From a virus, in IMG/VR virus record IMGVR_UViG_3300017917_001662, positions 1-25,633 of that record: a DNA stretch of 25,633 bases, one strand, 5' to 3'. The number at the start of each line of letters is the position of its first letter. The first letter of the stretch is position 1. Below, piece after piece: positions 1 to 5,139 of this stretch. Below the pieces are notes generated by a model that did not search any database, was not told where the DNA came from, and saw nothing but the letters and a program-made list of their open reading frames with translations. The position numbers and the translations under genes are program-made.

Positions 1-363
1 ATATGGTTTACACAATTGGTTCAAAATGTTGGAATGAAAGTGGTTGCAGGCCCTACATCTGTTTATGTGAATGAACCTGGTAATGAGGGAATAACTGGAA
101 CAGTAACACTTGCAACATCACATGCATCAATTCATGTGTGGGATAATGAAAATCCTCCAATGTTTCAATTTGACATTTATAGTTGTTCAAACTTTACTCC
201 AAAACAGGTATTAGACCACATTGACGATTGGTTTGGTTTACAAGAAGCACATTGGCAATTCATTGATAGAAATGGTAGTGAATTTTTGGTAATAGATTCA
301 GGCCACTATAAAAAAAGTTTGAATGGTAAGATAAAGGATATATTCAAAAAGAAGAAATTCTAA
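1..363 (+). CDS. speD: SpeD-like S-adenosylmethionine decarboxylase family protein, 5'-truncated
   Basis: The reading frame is open from base 1, so the N-terminus (perhaps 25-30 residues) lies outside the window; the first ATG inside is at 34. The core matches prokaryotic AdoMet decarboxylase: a GMKVV..G strand, EGITGTV, then TSHASIHVW, which lines up with the family signature ESHxSIHTW. The Ser codon at 118-120 is the expected self-cleavage serine that becomes the pyruvoyl cofactor. The conserved His (SIHVW) and the catalytic Cys (YSCSNF) are present. The family makes decarboxylated AdoMet for spermidine synthesis, but some SpeD relatives, including phage ones, decarboxylate arginine or ornithine instead. 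Odd point: the residue before the cleavage serine is Thr rather than the usual Glu, and the WPE motif is WDN. Family membership is fairly sure; substrate is not. It overlaps the next gene by one base (TAATG). Confidence 0.75.
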   Translation: MWFTQLVQNVGMKVVAGPTSVYVNEPGNEGITGTVTLATSHASIHVWDNENPPMFQFDIYSCSNFTPKQVLDHIDDWFGLQEAHWQFIDRNGSEFLVIDSGHYKKSLNGKIKDIFKKKKF

Positions 364-1022
364 TGAGTTATTTAGTTGCAAATATTCCACCAATAGAAGT
401 CTTAGTAGATAAGAGATTTTTATACGATTTTCAAAAAGATGAGAAAGGTAAATATTTGGGCGATGGTGAATGGGAAAGAGGACATTGGGTAAGTGTTAAA
501 TCAATTCCAAATCGTGCATTACTATTTGAAACTTACATTGACAAATTTGGAGCAGTATATGATAAATTACCTATACATGCATTCCGTTGGAGACCATTAG
601 AACTTGCAGATAAGACCTTTCCTTTGGACTTTTTACAACTTTGGGATTGTTTATCATATAACATATCAGTCATTGAAAAAAGGGTTTTAAGGGGTGTTAA
701 AACCTATACTACAATGAAAGACCATTCGGTAGTAAGTGGTGATTATTTATTTACAATTGATACATCACATTCTGACCCGAATGAAATAGATTGTGGGTGG
801 AGTGAAACACCAAACGAACATAAATGTTATAATGTGTCTAAATTGGAAAATGGTCAATTTTGTGCACAACCAAACAATAGGACTAGATTTTATCAACCTA
901 GCAGAACTGCAGATATTACCCAAATACCATATTTTAGATATTCTACAAAAGTGTGGAAATGTGAAGATTATGGAAAATGGAGGCCTTCGGACACAAATTG
1001 GGACTATACGGAAACTCAATAA
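363..1022 (+). CDS. Unknown phage protein (219 aa)
   Basis: The ATG overlaps the stop of the SpeD-like gene by one base, so the two are translationally coupled. The 219-residue protein is soluble-looking, rich in Trp, Tyr and charged residues, and has no signal peptide or membrane segment. Several Cys and His residues are scattered in the C-terminal half (CGW, HKC, QFCAQ, WKCED), but their spacing is not a clear zinc finger. I do not recognise the family. Being downstream of and coupled to speD, it may share that operon's role, but this is only position. The gene is followed by a hairpin and the tmRNA promoter, so it is the last gene of its operon. Confidence 0.8.
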   Translation: MSYLVANIPPIEVLVDKRFLYDFQKDEKGKYLGDGEWERGHWVSVKSIPNRALLFETYIDKFGAVYDKLPIHAFRWRPLELADKTFPLDFLQLWDCLSYNISVIEKRVLRGVKTYTTMKDHSVVSGDYLFTIDTSHSDPNEIDCGWSETPNEHKCYNVSKLENGQFCAQPNNRTRFYQPSRTADITQIPYFRYSTKVWKCEDYGKWRPSDTNWDYTETQ

Positions 1023-1059
1023 TATTACGATTTTTTATCTATATAAATACTTATAATAC

Positions 1060-1086
1060 ATAACTCATTGATAATCAATAAGTTAT
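1060..1086 (+). repeat. Inter-operon inverted repeat
   Basis: Near-perfect palindrome ATAACTCATTGA / TCAATAAGTTAT with a 3-nt centre. It lies between the stop of the preceding operon and the tmRNA promoter. Related copies occur at about 11795, 14338 and 25596, always after a gene end. Here there is no T-run directly downstream, so it may act as a weak or Rho-assisted terminator, or as a protein-binding site. Confidence 0.6.
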
Positions 1087-1103
1087 AAAAAACTTTAAAA
1101 AAG

Positions 1104-1135
1104 TTTGGTAATATCAAATATTTGTCGTATATTTG
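1104..1135 (+). promoter_or_regulatory. Bacteroidota-type promoter of the tmRNA
   Basis: TTTG at 1104-1107 and TATATTTG at 1128-1135 with 20 bp between them match the Bacteroidota -33/-7 elements (TTTG, TAnnTTTG). The tmRNA 5' end lies about 40 nt downstream, so a short 5' leader must be removed by RNase P. Confidence 0.85.
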
Positions 1136-1174
1136 AGTATATCAAACAAAAATTGATAAGTTCATTGAAATATT

Positions 1175-1543
1175 GGGGATGCTTTGGAATTGATTGCTAT
1201 GTAAATGGTAATATCACATGTAGAGGTAAGTGTTAGACACTCTTAAAAACTACACAAAACAATAAATGACGAAAAGTCTACAATGACTTACAACGATTTA
1301 ATGGCGTTCGTAGGTATGGATTACGCTGTAGCAGCCTAACCAATCCCGCACACATCGTGGGACTTTAAATAGAATGTGAAATTGAGTGGAAACTAACTGA
1401 ACTCAAAATCGAGTTAGAATAATGATGGCGATGAATTATCAAAACTCGCCTAATTTGTAAGTTTTGATAAAATTTACTAAACATGTGAGATGCTGATATT
1501 ATTGATTTCTAGTAAGACACGAGTTCGACTCTCGTCATCTCCA
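1175..1543 (+). ncRNA. ssrA: tmRNA (transfer-messenger RNA)
   Basis: The 5' GGGGATG (1175-1181) pairs with CATCTCC (1536-1542), one G-U, followed by discriminator A1543. The T-arm ACGAG-TTCGACT-CTCGT spans 1519-1535. Part of the P2 helix is visible: AATATCA with TGATATT, and CACATGT with ACATGTG (about 1481-1500). A clear H-type pseudoknot is formed by GGCGA (1427-1431)/TCGCC (1446-1450) interleaved with TTATCAAAAC (1436-1445)/GTTTTGATAA (1461-1470). The tag frame ends at TAA 1337-1339 with GMDYAVAA, close to the usual YALAA tail, and near its start reads NDEK as in the E. coli tag. The resume codon is unsure (1262 or 1265), giving a tag of about 24-25 residues, longer than the usual ~10. CCA is not encoded. 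It rescues stalled ribosomes and marks nascent proteins for degradation. Confidence 0.93.
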
Positions 1544-1555
1544 CAAAAATAAAAT

Positions 1556-2305
1556 ATGACAAATAAACTAATTGTTTCAGGATGTTCGTATTCGGCTTAT
1601 ACTGGTACAACACCATATCCAGAAATTTTAAAAAATAAATATGGATATGATGTATATAATATGTCGTGGTGTGGTCAAAGTAATGAATCCATAACCAAAA
1701 AAATATATGATTGTATTTCAAAAAATGATGTTACAAATTCATTAATAATATGTCAATTAACCTATCTACATAGAATAGGGTGGTATCATGGTTTTGTAAA
1801 TAGATGGATTGATTATCAACCAAAATATATACAATCAATACCCGAATATAATGTGGAAAGTGATAAAGTAATATTTAATATATCAACGGAAAATACCTAC
1901 ATGGAAGGTGGCAATCATATATTTCCTACGGATATAAATAAAGAAGATTATGTTAAATTGACTGAAATGTACAAAACTTGGTTAGAGTATGTGTATGATG
2001 AAAATGAAACATTCAATAATCTTTTATTCAAAATAGATACATTGAAAACATATGTTGAAAGTACAGGTAATAAAATATTATTTATTTATTGGCCTGAAAT
2101 AGAAACAAAAAAACAATTAGAAGAAATTAAAAAAAGAAATTTCTTTAATATAAATGAACAATACTCTATGTTAAAGTGGTCAACCAAAAAGAAATTGGTT
2201 GATACAACATCACATTTAACACAAGATGGGGATATTGAAATTTCTAAAAAAATTAATGATTATATTCAATCCAATATTTATAATAATATTAAAAATTTAT
2301 TATAA
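1556..2305 (+). CDS. SGNH/GDSL hydrolase-like protein
   Basis: This 249-residue protein begins with VSGCSYS (residues 7-13), the block I pattern of SGNH hydrolases as found in phages (SGCSxS, with S11 as candidate nucleophile). It has a GQSNESI segment near residue 41 and ends with a block V-like DTTSHLTQDG, whose Asp and His could complete a triad. There is no signal peptide or membrane segment. The family includes esterases and acyl or acetyl hydrolases acting on glycans and lipids; the substrate here cannot be read from sequence. The gene sits alone between the tmRNA and the initiator tRNA, 12 nt after the tmRNA 3' end, and has no promoter of its own that I can see, so it is probably read through from the tmRNA promoter. 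A second member of the same broad fold lies at 7479-8393. Confidence 0.75.
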   Translation: MTNKLIVSGCSYSAYTGTTPYPEILKNKYGYDVYNMSWCGQSNESITKKIYDCISKNDVTNSLIICQLTYLHRIGWYHGFVNRWIDYQPKYIQSIPEYNVESDKVIFNISTENTYMEGGNHIFPTDINKEDYVKLTEMYKTWLEYVYDENETFNNLLFKIDTLKTYVESTGNKILFIYWPEIETKKQLEEIKKRNFFNINEQYSMLKWSTKKKLVDTTSHLTQDGDIEISKKINDYIQSNIYNNIKNLL

Positions 2306-2309
2306 AATA

Positions 2310-2341
2310 TTTGGTAGATTGAAAAATTTATCTTATATTTG
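2310..2341 (+). promoter_or_regulatory. Promoter of the initiator tRNA
   Basis: TTTG at 2310-2313, 20-bp spacer, TATATTTG at 2334-2341. The mature tRNA starts only 10 nt later, so transcription probably starts at or very near the tRNA 5' end. Confidence 0.8.
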
Positions 2342-2350
2342 ATTTAATAT

Positions 2351-2422
2351 CGTGGTGTAGAGCAGTGGTAGCTCGTTAGGCTCATAACCTAAAGGCCGGT
2401 GGTTCGAGTCCACCCACCGCAA
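2351..2422 (+). tRNA. Initiator tRNA-fMet (CAT)
   Basis: Cloverleaf with anticodon loop CTCATAA (anticodon CAT) on stem TTAGG/CCTAA, T-arm GGTGG-TTCGAGT-CCACC and acceptor CGTGGTG/CACCGCA. The first pair is C1-A72, the mismatch that identifies bacterial initiator tRNAs and blocks elongation-factor use. Only two of the three usual G-C pairs under the anticodon loop are kept (the third is A-T). Discriminator A2422; CCA is not encoded. Confidence 0.92.
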
Positions 2423-2431
2423 CAAAAAAGA

Positions 2432-2463
2432 TTTGGTAGTTTGAAAAAATTATCGTATCTTAC
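2432..2463 (+). promoter_or_regulatory. Promoter of small RNA 1
   Basis: TTTGGTAG from 2432 and TATCTTAC at 2456-2463, 20 bp apart. The -7 element deviates from TAnnTTTG at its last bases, so it may be weaker than its neighbours. Confidence 0.65.
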
Positions 2464-2465
2464 AT

Positions 2466-2564
2466 TTAAGATGATTGGTTGAAGCCAACAAATAATAAAA
2501 CCGATTGTGTGCAGGGGCTCAAGCTCTTAAAAAAGCCGGATACCATTCATCTTAAAAGTTTTTT
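2466..2564 (+). ncRNA. Small structured RNA 1 (unassigned)
   Basis: A perfect 9-bp closing stem, TTAAGATGA (2466-2474) with TCATCTTAA (2547-2555), encloses a TTGG/CCAA hairpin near 2475-2490 and a GGCT/AGCC hairpin (about 2515-2538). A T-run (2559-2564) follows. It begins just after its own promoter and has no ORF. The 7-bp AAGATGA/TCATCTT part has tRNA-acceptor length, but there is no TTCRANY T-loop, so it is not a standard tRNA. I do not recognise the family. Confidence 0.55.
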
Positions 2565-2573
2565 GAAAATAAA

Positions 2574-2605
2574 TTTGGTAAATTAAAAAATGTTTCGTAT
2601 ATTAC
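2574..2605 (+). promoter_or_regulatory. Promoter of small RNA 2
   Basis: TTTGGTAA at 2574 and TATATTAC at 2598-2605 with the same 20-bp spacing as the other promoters of the island. Confidence 0.7.
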
Positions 2606-2609
2606 ATAA

Positions 2610-2657
2610 GTAAATGAGAAACAATAGGTGATGAAAGATACTCGTTATCAAATTTAC
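2610..2657 (+). ncRNA. Small structured RNA 2 (unassigned, ~48 nt)
   Basis: Follows a promoter by a few bases. Closing stem GTAAAT (2610-2615)/ATTTAC (2652-2657) encloses a GATA-CTCGT-TATC hairpin (2637-2649). There is no ORF and no T-loop signature. The next promoter starts 20 nt later, so the transcript is either very short or reads into the large RNA. Confidence 0.4.
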
Positions 2658-2676
2658 AAAAAAAGTTTTAAAAATA

Positions 2677-2708
2677 TTTGGTAATAAAAAAAATTATTCG
2701 TATATTTA
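2677..2708 (+). promoter_or_regulatory. Promoter of the large structured RNA
   Basis: TTTGGTAA from 2677 and TATATTTA at 2701-2708, 20-bp spacer; predicted transcription start near 2714. Confidence 0.8.
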
Positions 2709-2713
2709 TTAAA

Positions 2714-3621
2714 ACCGAAAGAAAAGTTCTTTAAAATATTAAAATCTTTACAAAGTGAGTTTCGACTCACAAAGTAAACAACCGCCGCCTATGGTGGTCA
2801 AATAAACTACGAAAGTAGGATAAAGTGGGTGTATTAAGTGATACATCTGCGGTTACTCTCCCCGTAAGGAGAGAATAACTTGAGTAGGCAAGTGGGATAT
2901 CATTCTCGCTAAAGTAGTTGAGGGTAACACTTTAGGCGAATAGTGGGAATGGTTGGGGTAGTATAGATACTCCGACTGAGTTGGGAACAACAATAAGAAT
3001 AACCCATAGAATATCAGTAAGAAGTGTAGACTTAATCCCTCTACATCATTGCGGTATTCAGTTTAAAAGTTATCTTAACATCAAGCCATCCGAAAGGACG
3101 CAAGATAAGATAGTGTACAAGTGGTGTTGTTACCATCCTCTTATAGAGTTTACCAAAACCTATAATTGAAGATGACTTAAAAAACCGCAGTAGGGATATT
3201 GCATCGGGTAGTTTAGTATTCTCTCGTTCAAAAGATGGGGGAGCTAGTGGTAAACCGCTACCTGAATAATTCTATAAACTAAAACTCAATTTGAATTGCG
3301 ATTTCAAAATCTAATAAAAATTAAGCTTAAGTGTTTACCAGTTGCAGATGAAAGGTGTGTACATAGTTAAGAGATGTTCTTAGCCACGATACCTCCGCAA
3401 GAGGTCTGTGATTCTATCGAAAGGTTTCTAATTCCGCAAGAATTAATCAGGCTGCGAGGCTTGAAGAAAATGAGTAAATAGAGAGTAATCGGCAACTTAA
3501 AGACTGATAGTCTTAAATCATCCACATTGAATTGGTACTACTCAAAAGGTAGTGGAAACGAAAGGAAACAAATAATCTTTTTAAAGCTGGTTCACAAAAT
3601 GGAGTATTCTCATCCATCTAT
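2714..3621 (+). ncRNA. Large ornate non-coding RNA (~0.9 kb), possibly GOLLD/ROOL-like
   Basis: No credible ORF, but many strong hairpins: GTGAGT-TTCG-ACTCAC (2755-2770), CCGCC-TAT-GGTGG (2785-2797), CTAC-GAAA-GTAG (2807-2818), CTCTCC/GGAGAG (2856-2873), CTAAAGT/ACTTTAG (2909-2935), TTATCTT/AAGATAA enclosing TCC-GAAA-GGA (3070-3108), TAGTGG-TAAA-CCGCTA (3245-3260), CCTC-CGCAA-GAGG (3392-3404) and AATTC-CGCAA-GAATT (3430-3444). Two hairpins share a CGCAA loop and two have GAAA tetraloops, as expected for an RNA with tertiary docking. It has its own promoter and sits directly next to tRNA genes. GOLLD and ROOL RNAs of phages are of similar size and setting, but I cannot confirm either family by eye. 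The 3' boundary is set by the following tRNA and is approximate. Confidence 0.75.
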
Positions 3622-3623
3622 AA

Positions 3624-3718
3624 GCGGAGTTAGTGTAATGGTTCCACACGGGTTTACCCGCGGGATAGCACACCCCTCTCCCAGAGGGGAAGATGTAGTT
3701 CGATTCTATGGCCCCGCT
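3624..3718 (+). tRNA. tRNA-Gly (CCC) with a hairpin insertion in the D-loop
   Basis: Acceptor GCGGAGT (3624-3630)/GCCCCGC (3711-3717) with one A-C mismatch, anticodon arm CCCCT-CTCCCAG-AGGGG (anticodon CCC), T-arm TGTAG-TTCGATT-CTATG. The D-arm starts GTGTAATGG and ends ATAGCAC, as in normal tRNA-Gly, but about 23 nt are inserted after GG, forming a hairpin CGGG-TTTA-CCCG. Total length is 95 nt instead of about 72. It follows the large RNA with no gap, so it probably shares its transcript. Confidence 0.8.
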
Positions 3719-4009
3719 CAATTACGATTTTCGTGGTCTACCTTTTGGCTGTTTCTTATTCAACAGTCAGTTCGTTTAAGTGACCTAAAAGATATAACGA
3801 TATAATAAAATAGGAGATAAGTGTTTTAGGGAGGATTTTGACATTAAAAATGCAATCAGAGACGATAAAAGATTGCCGGATTAGTAGAAGTACACTACAA
3901 AGAGTTACCGCCTCCTATAAACTCTATTTATGTGCTAAGTAATTTAATGAGGCTAGTATTAACCAGAGCATGACTTGGATGGCGTATTTTGAAATTAAAT
4001 TACTTTTTT
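3719..4009 (+). ncRNA. Structured RNA downstream of tRNA-Gly, with terminator-like 3' end
   Basis: There is no ORF. Helices seen: CTGTT/AACAG near 3750-3770, ATAGGAG (3810-3816)/CTCCTAT (3912-3918), AGAGTT (3901-3906)/AACTCT (3920-3925), and a perfect 10-bp stem GTAATTTAAT (3939-3948)/ATTAAATTAC (3994-4003) followed by six T (4004-4009). The last stem plus T-run could end the transcript that began at ~2714. This may be the 3' domain of the large RNA interrupted by the tRNA, or a separate RNA. Confidence 0.55.
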
Positions 4010-4042
4010 ATATTAAATAAAAAAATTAGATATATATTAACA

Positions 4043-4132
4043 ATGAGAACTCTAACACATACACTTTGTAACCAACCTAATCAAAATTGGGGTGGTAACT
4101 TTGTGCAGTTAGAGGATACGGATGTAGGATAA
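4043..4132 (+). ncRNA. Leader-like hairpin RNA or 29-codon ORF
   Basis: A perfect 7-bp stem CTCTAAC (4050-4056)/GTTAGAG (4108-4114) closes a hairpin with a further ACC/GGT inner helix. The same stretch is also an ORF of 29 codons (ATG 4043, TAA 4130-4132; MRTLTHTLCN...EDTDVG). Structure and ORF overlap fully, and a terminator follows at 4162. Either a small structured RNA or a short peptide gene; I cannot decide. Confidence 0.4.
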
Positions 4133-4161
4133 AATGTAATAATTTTATAATAATATTTAGA

Positions 4162-4192
4162 AACCTCTGACTGAAAAGTTAGGGGTTTTTTT
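4162..4192 (+). terminator. Rho-independent terminator before the tRNA cluster
   Basis: An 11-bp stem AACCTCTGACT/AGTTAGGGGTT (two G-U pairs) with a GAAA loop, followed by seven T. It separates the 4043-4132 RNA from the tRNA array that starts 10 nt later, so the array either relies on read-through or has an unseen promoter. Confidence 0.85.
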
Positions 4193-4201
4193 GTTATATA
4201 C

Positions 4202-4273
4202 GCTTTCCTAGCTCAGAGGCAGAGCACATCACTGTTAATGATGGGGTCGAGATATCGTAATTCTCGGAAAGCG
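4202..4273 (+). tRNA. tRNA-Asn (GTT)
   Basis: Acceptor GCTTTCC/GGAAAGC, D-arm GCTC-AGAGGCA-GAGC, anticodon arm CATCA-CTGTTAA-TGATG (anticodon GTT), discriminator G. The T-loop is ATCGTAA rather than TTCRANY and the inner T-stem pair is T-T, so it is somewhat degenerate. Confidence 0.85.
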
Positions 4274-4278
4274 CAAAA

Positions 4279-4351
4279 GCGGGTGTAGCTCAATTGGTAG
4301 AGTGCGTTCCTTCCAAGTACGAAGTTGCTGGTTCGAACCCAGTCACCCGCT
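4279..4351 (+). tRNA. tRNA-Gly (TCC)
   Basis: Acceptor GCGGGTG/CACCCGC, anticodon loop CTTCCAA (anticodon TCC), T-arm GCTGG-TTCGAAC-CCAGT. One T-T mismatch in the anticodon stem. Discriminator T; CCA is not encoded. Confidence 0.9.
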
Positions 4352-4356
4352 CAAAT

Positions 4357-4427
4357 TGTCGGATGGTGTAATGGTAGCACAAAAGTTTTTGGTTCTTTTA
4401 GTTTTGGTTCGAGTCCAGGTCAGATAA
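4357..4427 (+). tRNA. tRNA-Gln (TTG), divergent
   Basis: Acceptor TGTCGGA/TCAGATA (one G-A mismatch, one wobble), D-arm GGTG...GCAC, anticodon loop TTTTGGT (anticodon TTG) on an AAAG/CTTT stem with a T-T mismatch at 31-39, T-arm TTTGG-TTCGAGT-CCAGG with two wobble pairs. Recognisable, but with several weak pairs. Confidence 0.75.
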
Positions 4428-4432
4428 CAAAA

Positions 4433-4506
4433 TGGGAATTAGCGTAGTCAGGTATCGCGCTAGCTTTGGGAGCTAGAGGCCGTAGGTTCGAATCCTGCAT
4501 TCCCAA
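4433..4506 (+). tRNA. tRNA-Pro (TGG)
   Basis: Acceptor TGGGAAT/ATTCCCA, anticodon arm CTAGC-TTTGGGA-GCTAG (anticodon TGG), T-arm GTAGG-TTCGAAT-CCTGC. Fully paired and standard; discriminator A. Confidence 0.93.
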
Positions 4507-4512
4507 CATATA

Positions 4513-4583
4513 TCCGGTTTGGTGCAATGGTAGCATGTGGGTCTCCAAAACCTTTGATTACAGTTCGAGTCTGTAAACCGGTG
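4513..4583 (+). tRNA. tRNA-Trp (CCA)
   Basis: Anticodon loop CTCCAAA (anticodon CCA), T-arm TACAG-TTCGAGT-CTGTA, acceptor TCCGGTT/AACCGGT with a T-T first pair, discriminator G as usual for Trp. Confidence 0.82.
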
Positions 4584-4588
4584 CAAAT

Positions 4589-4661
4589 AGTTCTATGGTG
4601 TAATTGGATAGCACGAAACACTACGGATGTTTTAGTTTGGGTTCGATTCCTAATAGGACTA
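4589..4661 (+). tRNA. tRNA-Arg (ACG)
   Basis: Acceptor AGTTCTA/TAGGACT, anticodon arm AAACA-CTACGGA-TGTTT (anticodon ACG; A34 would need deamination to inosine by the host TadA to read CGC), T-arm TTGGG-TTCGATT-CCTAA. Confidence 0.9.
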
Positions 4662-4667
4662 CAATAA

Positions 4668-4737
4668 GGTTAGTTAGGTCGTGGAGGCCGGTGGGACTGC
4701 AAATCTTACGGAGTTAGTTCGATTCTAACACTAACCT
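4668..4737 (+). tRNA. tRNA-Cys (GCA)
   Basis: Acceptor GGTTAGT/ACTAACC, anticodon loop CTGCAAA (anticodon GCA), T-arm GTTAG-TTCGATT-CTAAC, discriminator T, the identity base of tRNA-Cys. Confidence 0.9.
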
Positions 4738-4742
4738 CAAAT

Positions 4743-4817
4743 GGTGTTTGAAGCTTTAAGGTGAAGCACAAGTTTGTGGAGCTTGGGAAGACGGTTCGAT
4801 ACCGTCCTTACACCCCA
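4743..4817 (+). tRNA. tRNA-His (GTG), CCA encoded
   Basis: Anticodon arm CAAGT-TTGTGGA-GCTTG (anticodon GTG), T-arm GACGG-TTCGATA-CCGTC. An extra G (4743) can pair with C4814 as the G-1:C73 pair typical of tRNA-His. The acceptor has two T-T mismatches. CCA at 4815-4817 is encoded, unlike in most tRNAs here. Confidence 0.82.
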
Positions 4818-4819
4818 AC

Positions 4820-4893
4820 GCCCGTATGGCGGAATTGGCATACGCAGTGGTCTTAGAAGCCATAAGTTACAGGTTCGACTCCTGTTACGGGTA
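4820..4893 (+). tRNA. tRNA-Leu (TAG) lacking the long variable arm
   Basis: Acceptor GCCCGTA/TACGGGT, Leu-type D-arm (GCGGAATTGG...ACGC), anticodon arm GTGGT-CTTAGAA-GCCAT (anticodon TAG), T-arm ACAGG-TTCGACT-CCTGT, discriminator A. The variable loop is only AAGTT (5 nt), whereas bacterial tRNA-Leu normally has a long arm of ten or more bases. Confidence 0.85.
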
Positions 4894-4899
4894 CAAATA

Positions 4900-4931
4900 T
4901 TTGGTAGATTAAATTATTTATCGTATATTTA
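4900..4931 (+). promoter_or_regulatory. Promoter inside the tRNA array
   Basis: TTTGGTAG from 4900 and TATATTTA at 4924-4931, 20-bp spacer. It splits the array into two transcription units; predicted start near 4937. Confidence 0.8.
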
Positions 4932-4940
4932 ATTTAATAA

Positions 4941-5054
4941 GGTTGATTGGGATATGGTAGCCCGCTAAATCGAGTTAGTGAAAATCTAATAAGCTGTCAC
5001 CGGTTAGTAATGCCAATCGTAAAAGTAGATGTCCACGCACCCATCTTCTACTTT
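4941..5054 (+). ncRNA. tRNA-like/structured leader RNA before tRNA-Glu
   Basis: TGATTGG (4944-4950) can pair with CCAATCG (5013-5019) as a 7-bp closing stem, with GTTAG-TGAAAAT-CTAAT inside having anticodon-arm geometry. There is no T-loop and no U33, and the T-arm position does not pair. The 5' part (a GGG/CCC stem with an ATGGTAG loop) resembles a D-arm. A long hairpin follows: AAAGTAGA (5022-5029)/TCTACTTT (5047-5054). Most likely a decayed tRNA or an unknown small RNA. Confidence 0.4.
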
Positions 5055-5062
5055 CCTTAAAT

Positions 5063-5134
5063 GCTCTGTTCGACTAAGGGTTAGGTCACATCCCTTTCAC
5101 GGATGTAATACGGGTTCGAATCCCGTACAGAGTA
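5063..5134 (+). tRNA. tRNA-Glu (TTC)
   Basis: Acceptor GCTCTGT/ACAGAGT, anticodon arm CATCC-CTTTCAC-GGATG (anticodon TTC), T-arm ACGGG-TTCGAAT-CCCGT, discriminator A. Confidence 0.92.
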
Positions 5135-5139
5135 CAATA

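Noticed and set aside
793-1056. 87-codon + strand ORF within the 363-1022 gene
   Set aside because: Shadow of the longer, coupled gene in another frame; it also runs into the repeat region.
1104-2708. CRISPR-like array from the repeated TTTGGTA...TATATTT units
   Set aside because: The repeats are promoters: spacing between units is irregular (from ~100 bp to over 1 kb), no cas genes, and each precedes an RNA gene.
2981-3169. 62-codon ORF inside the large RNA
   Set aside because: It runs straight through several perfect hairpins, has no A-rich start context and gives a protein with no sensible composition. RNA structure explains the region better.
3527-3805. 92-codon ORF across tRNA-Gly(CCC)
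   Set aside because: It covers the whole tRNA and flanking hairpins; a chance open frame over structured RNA.
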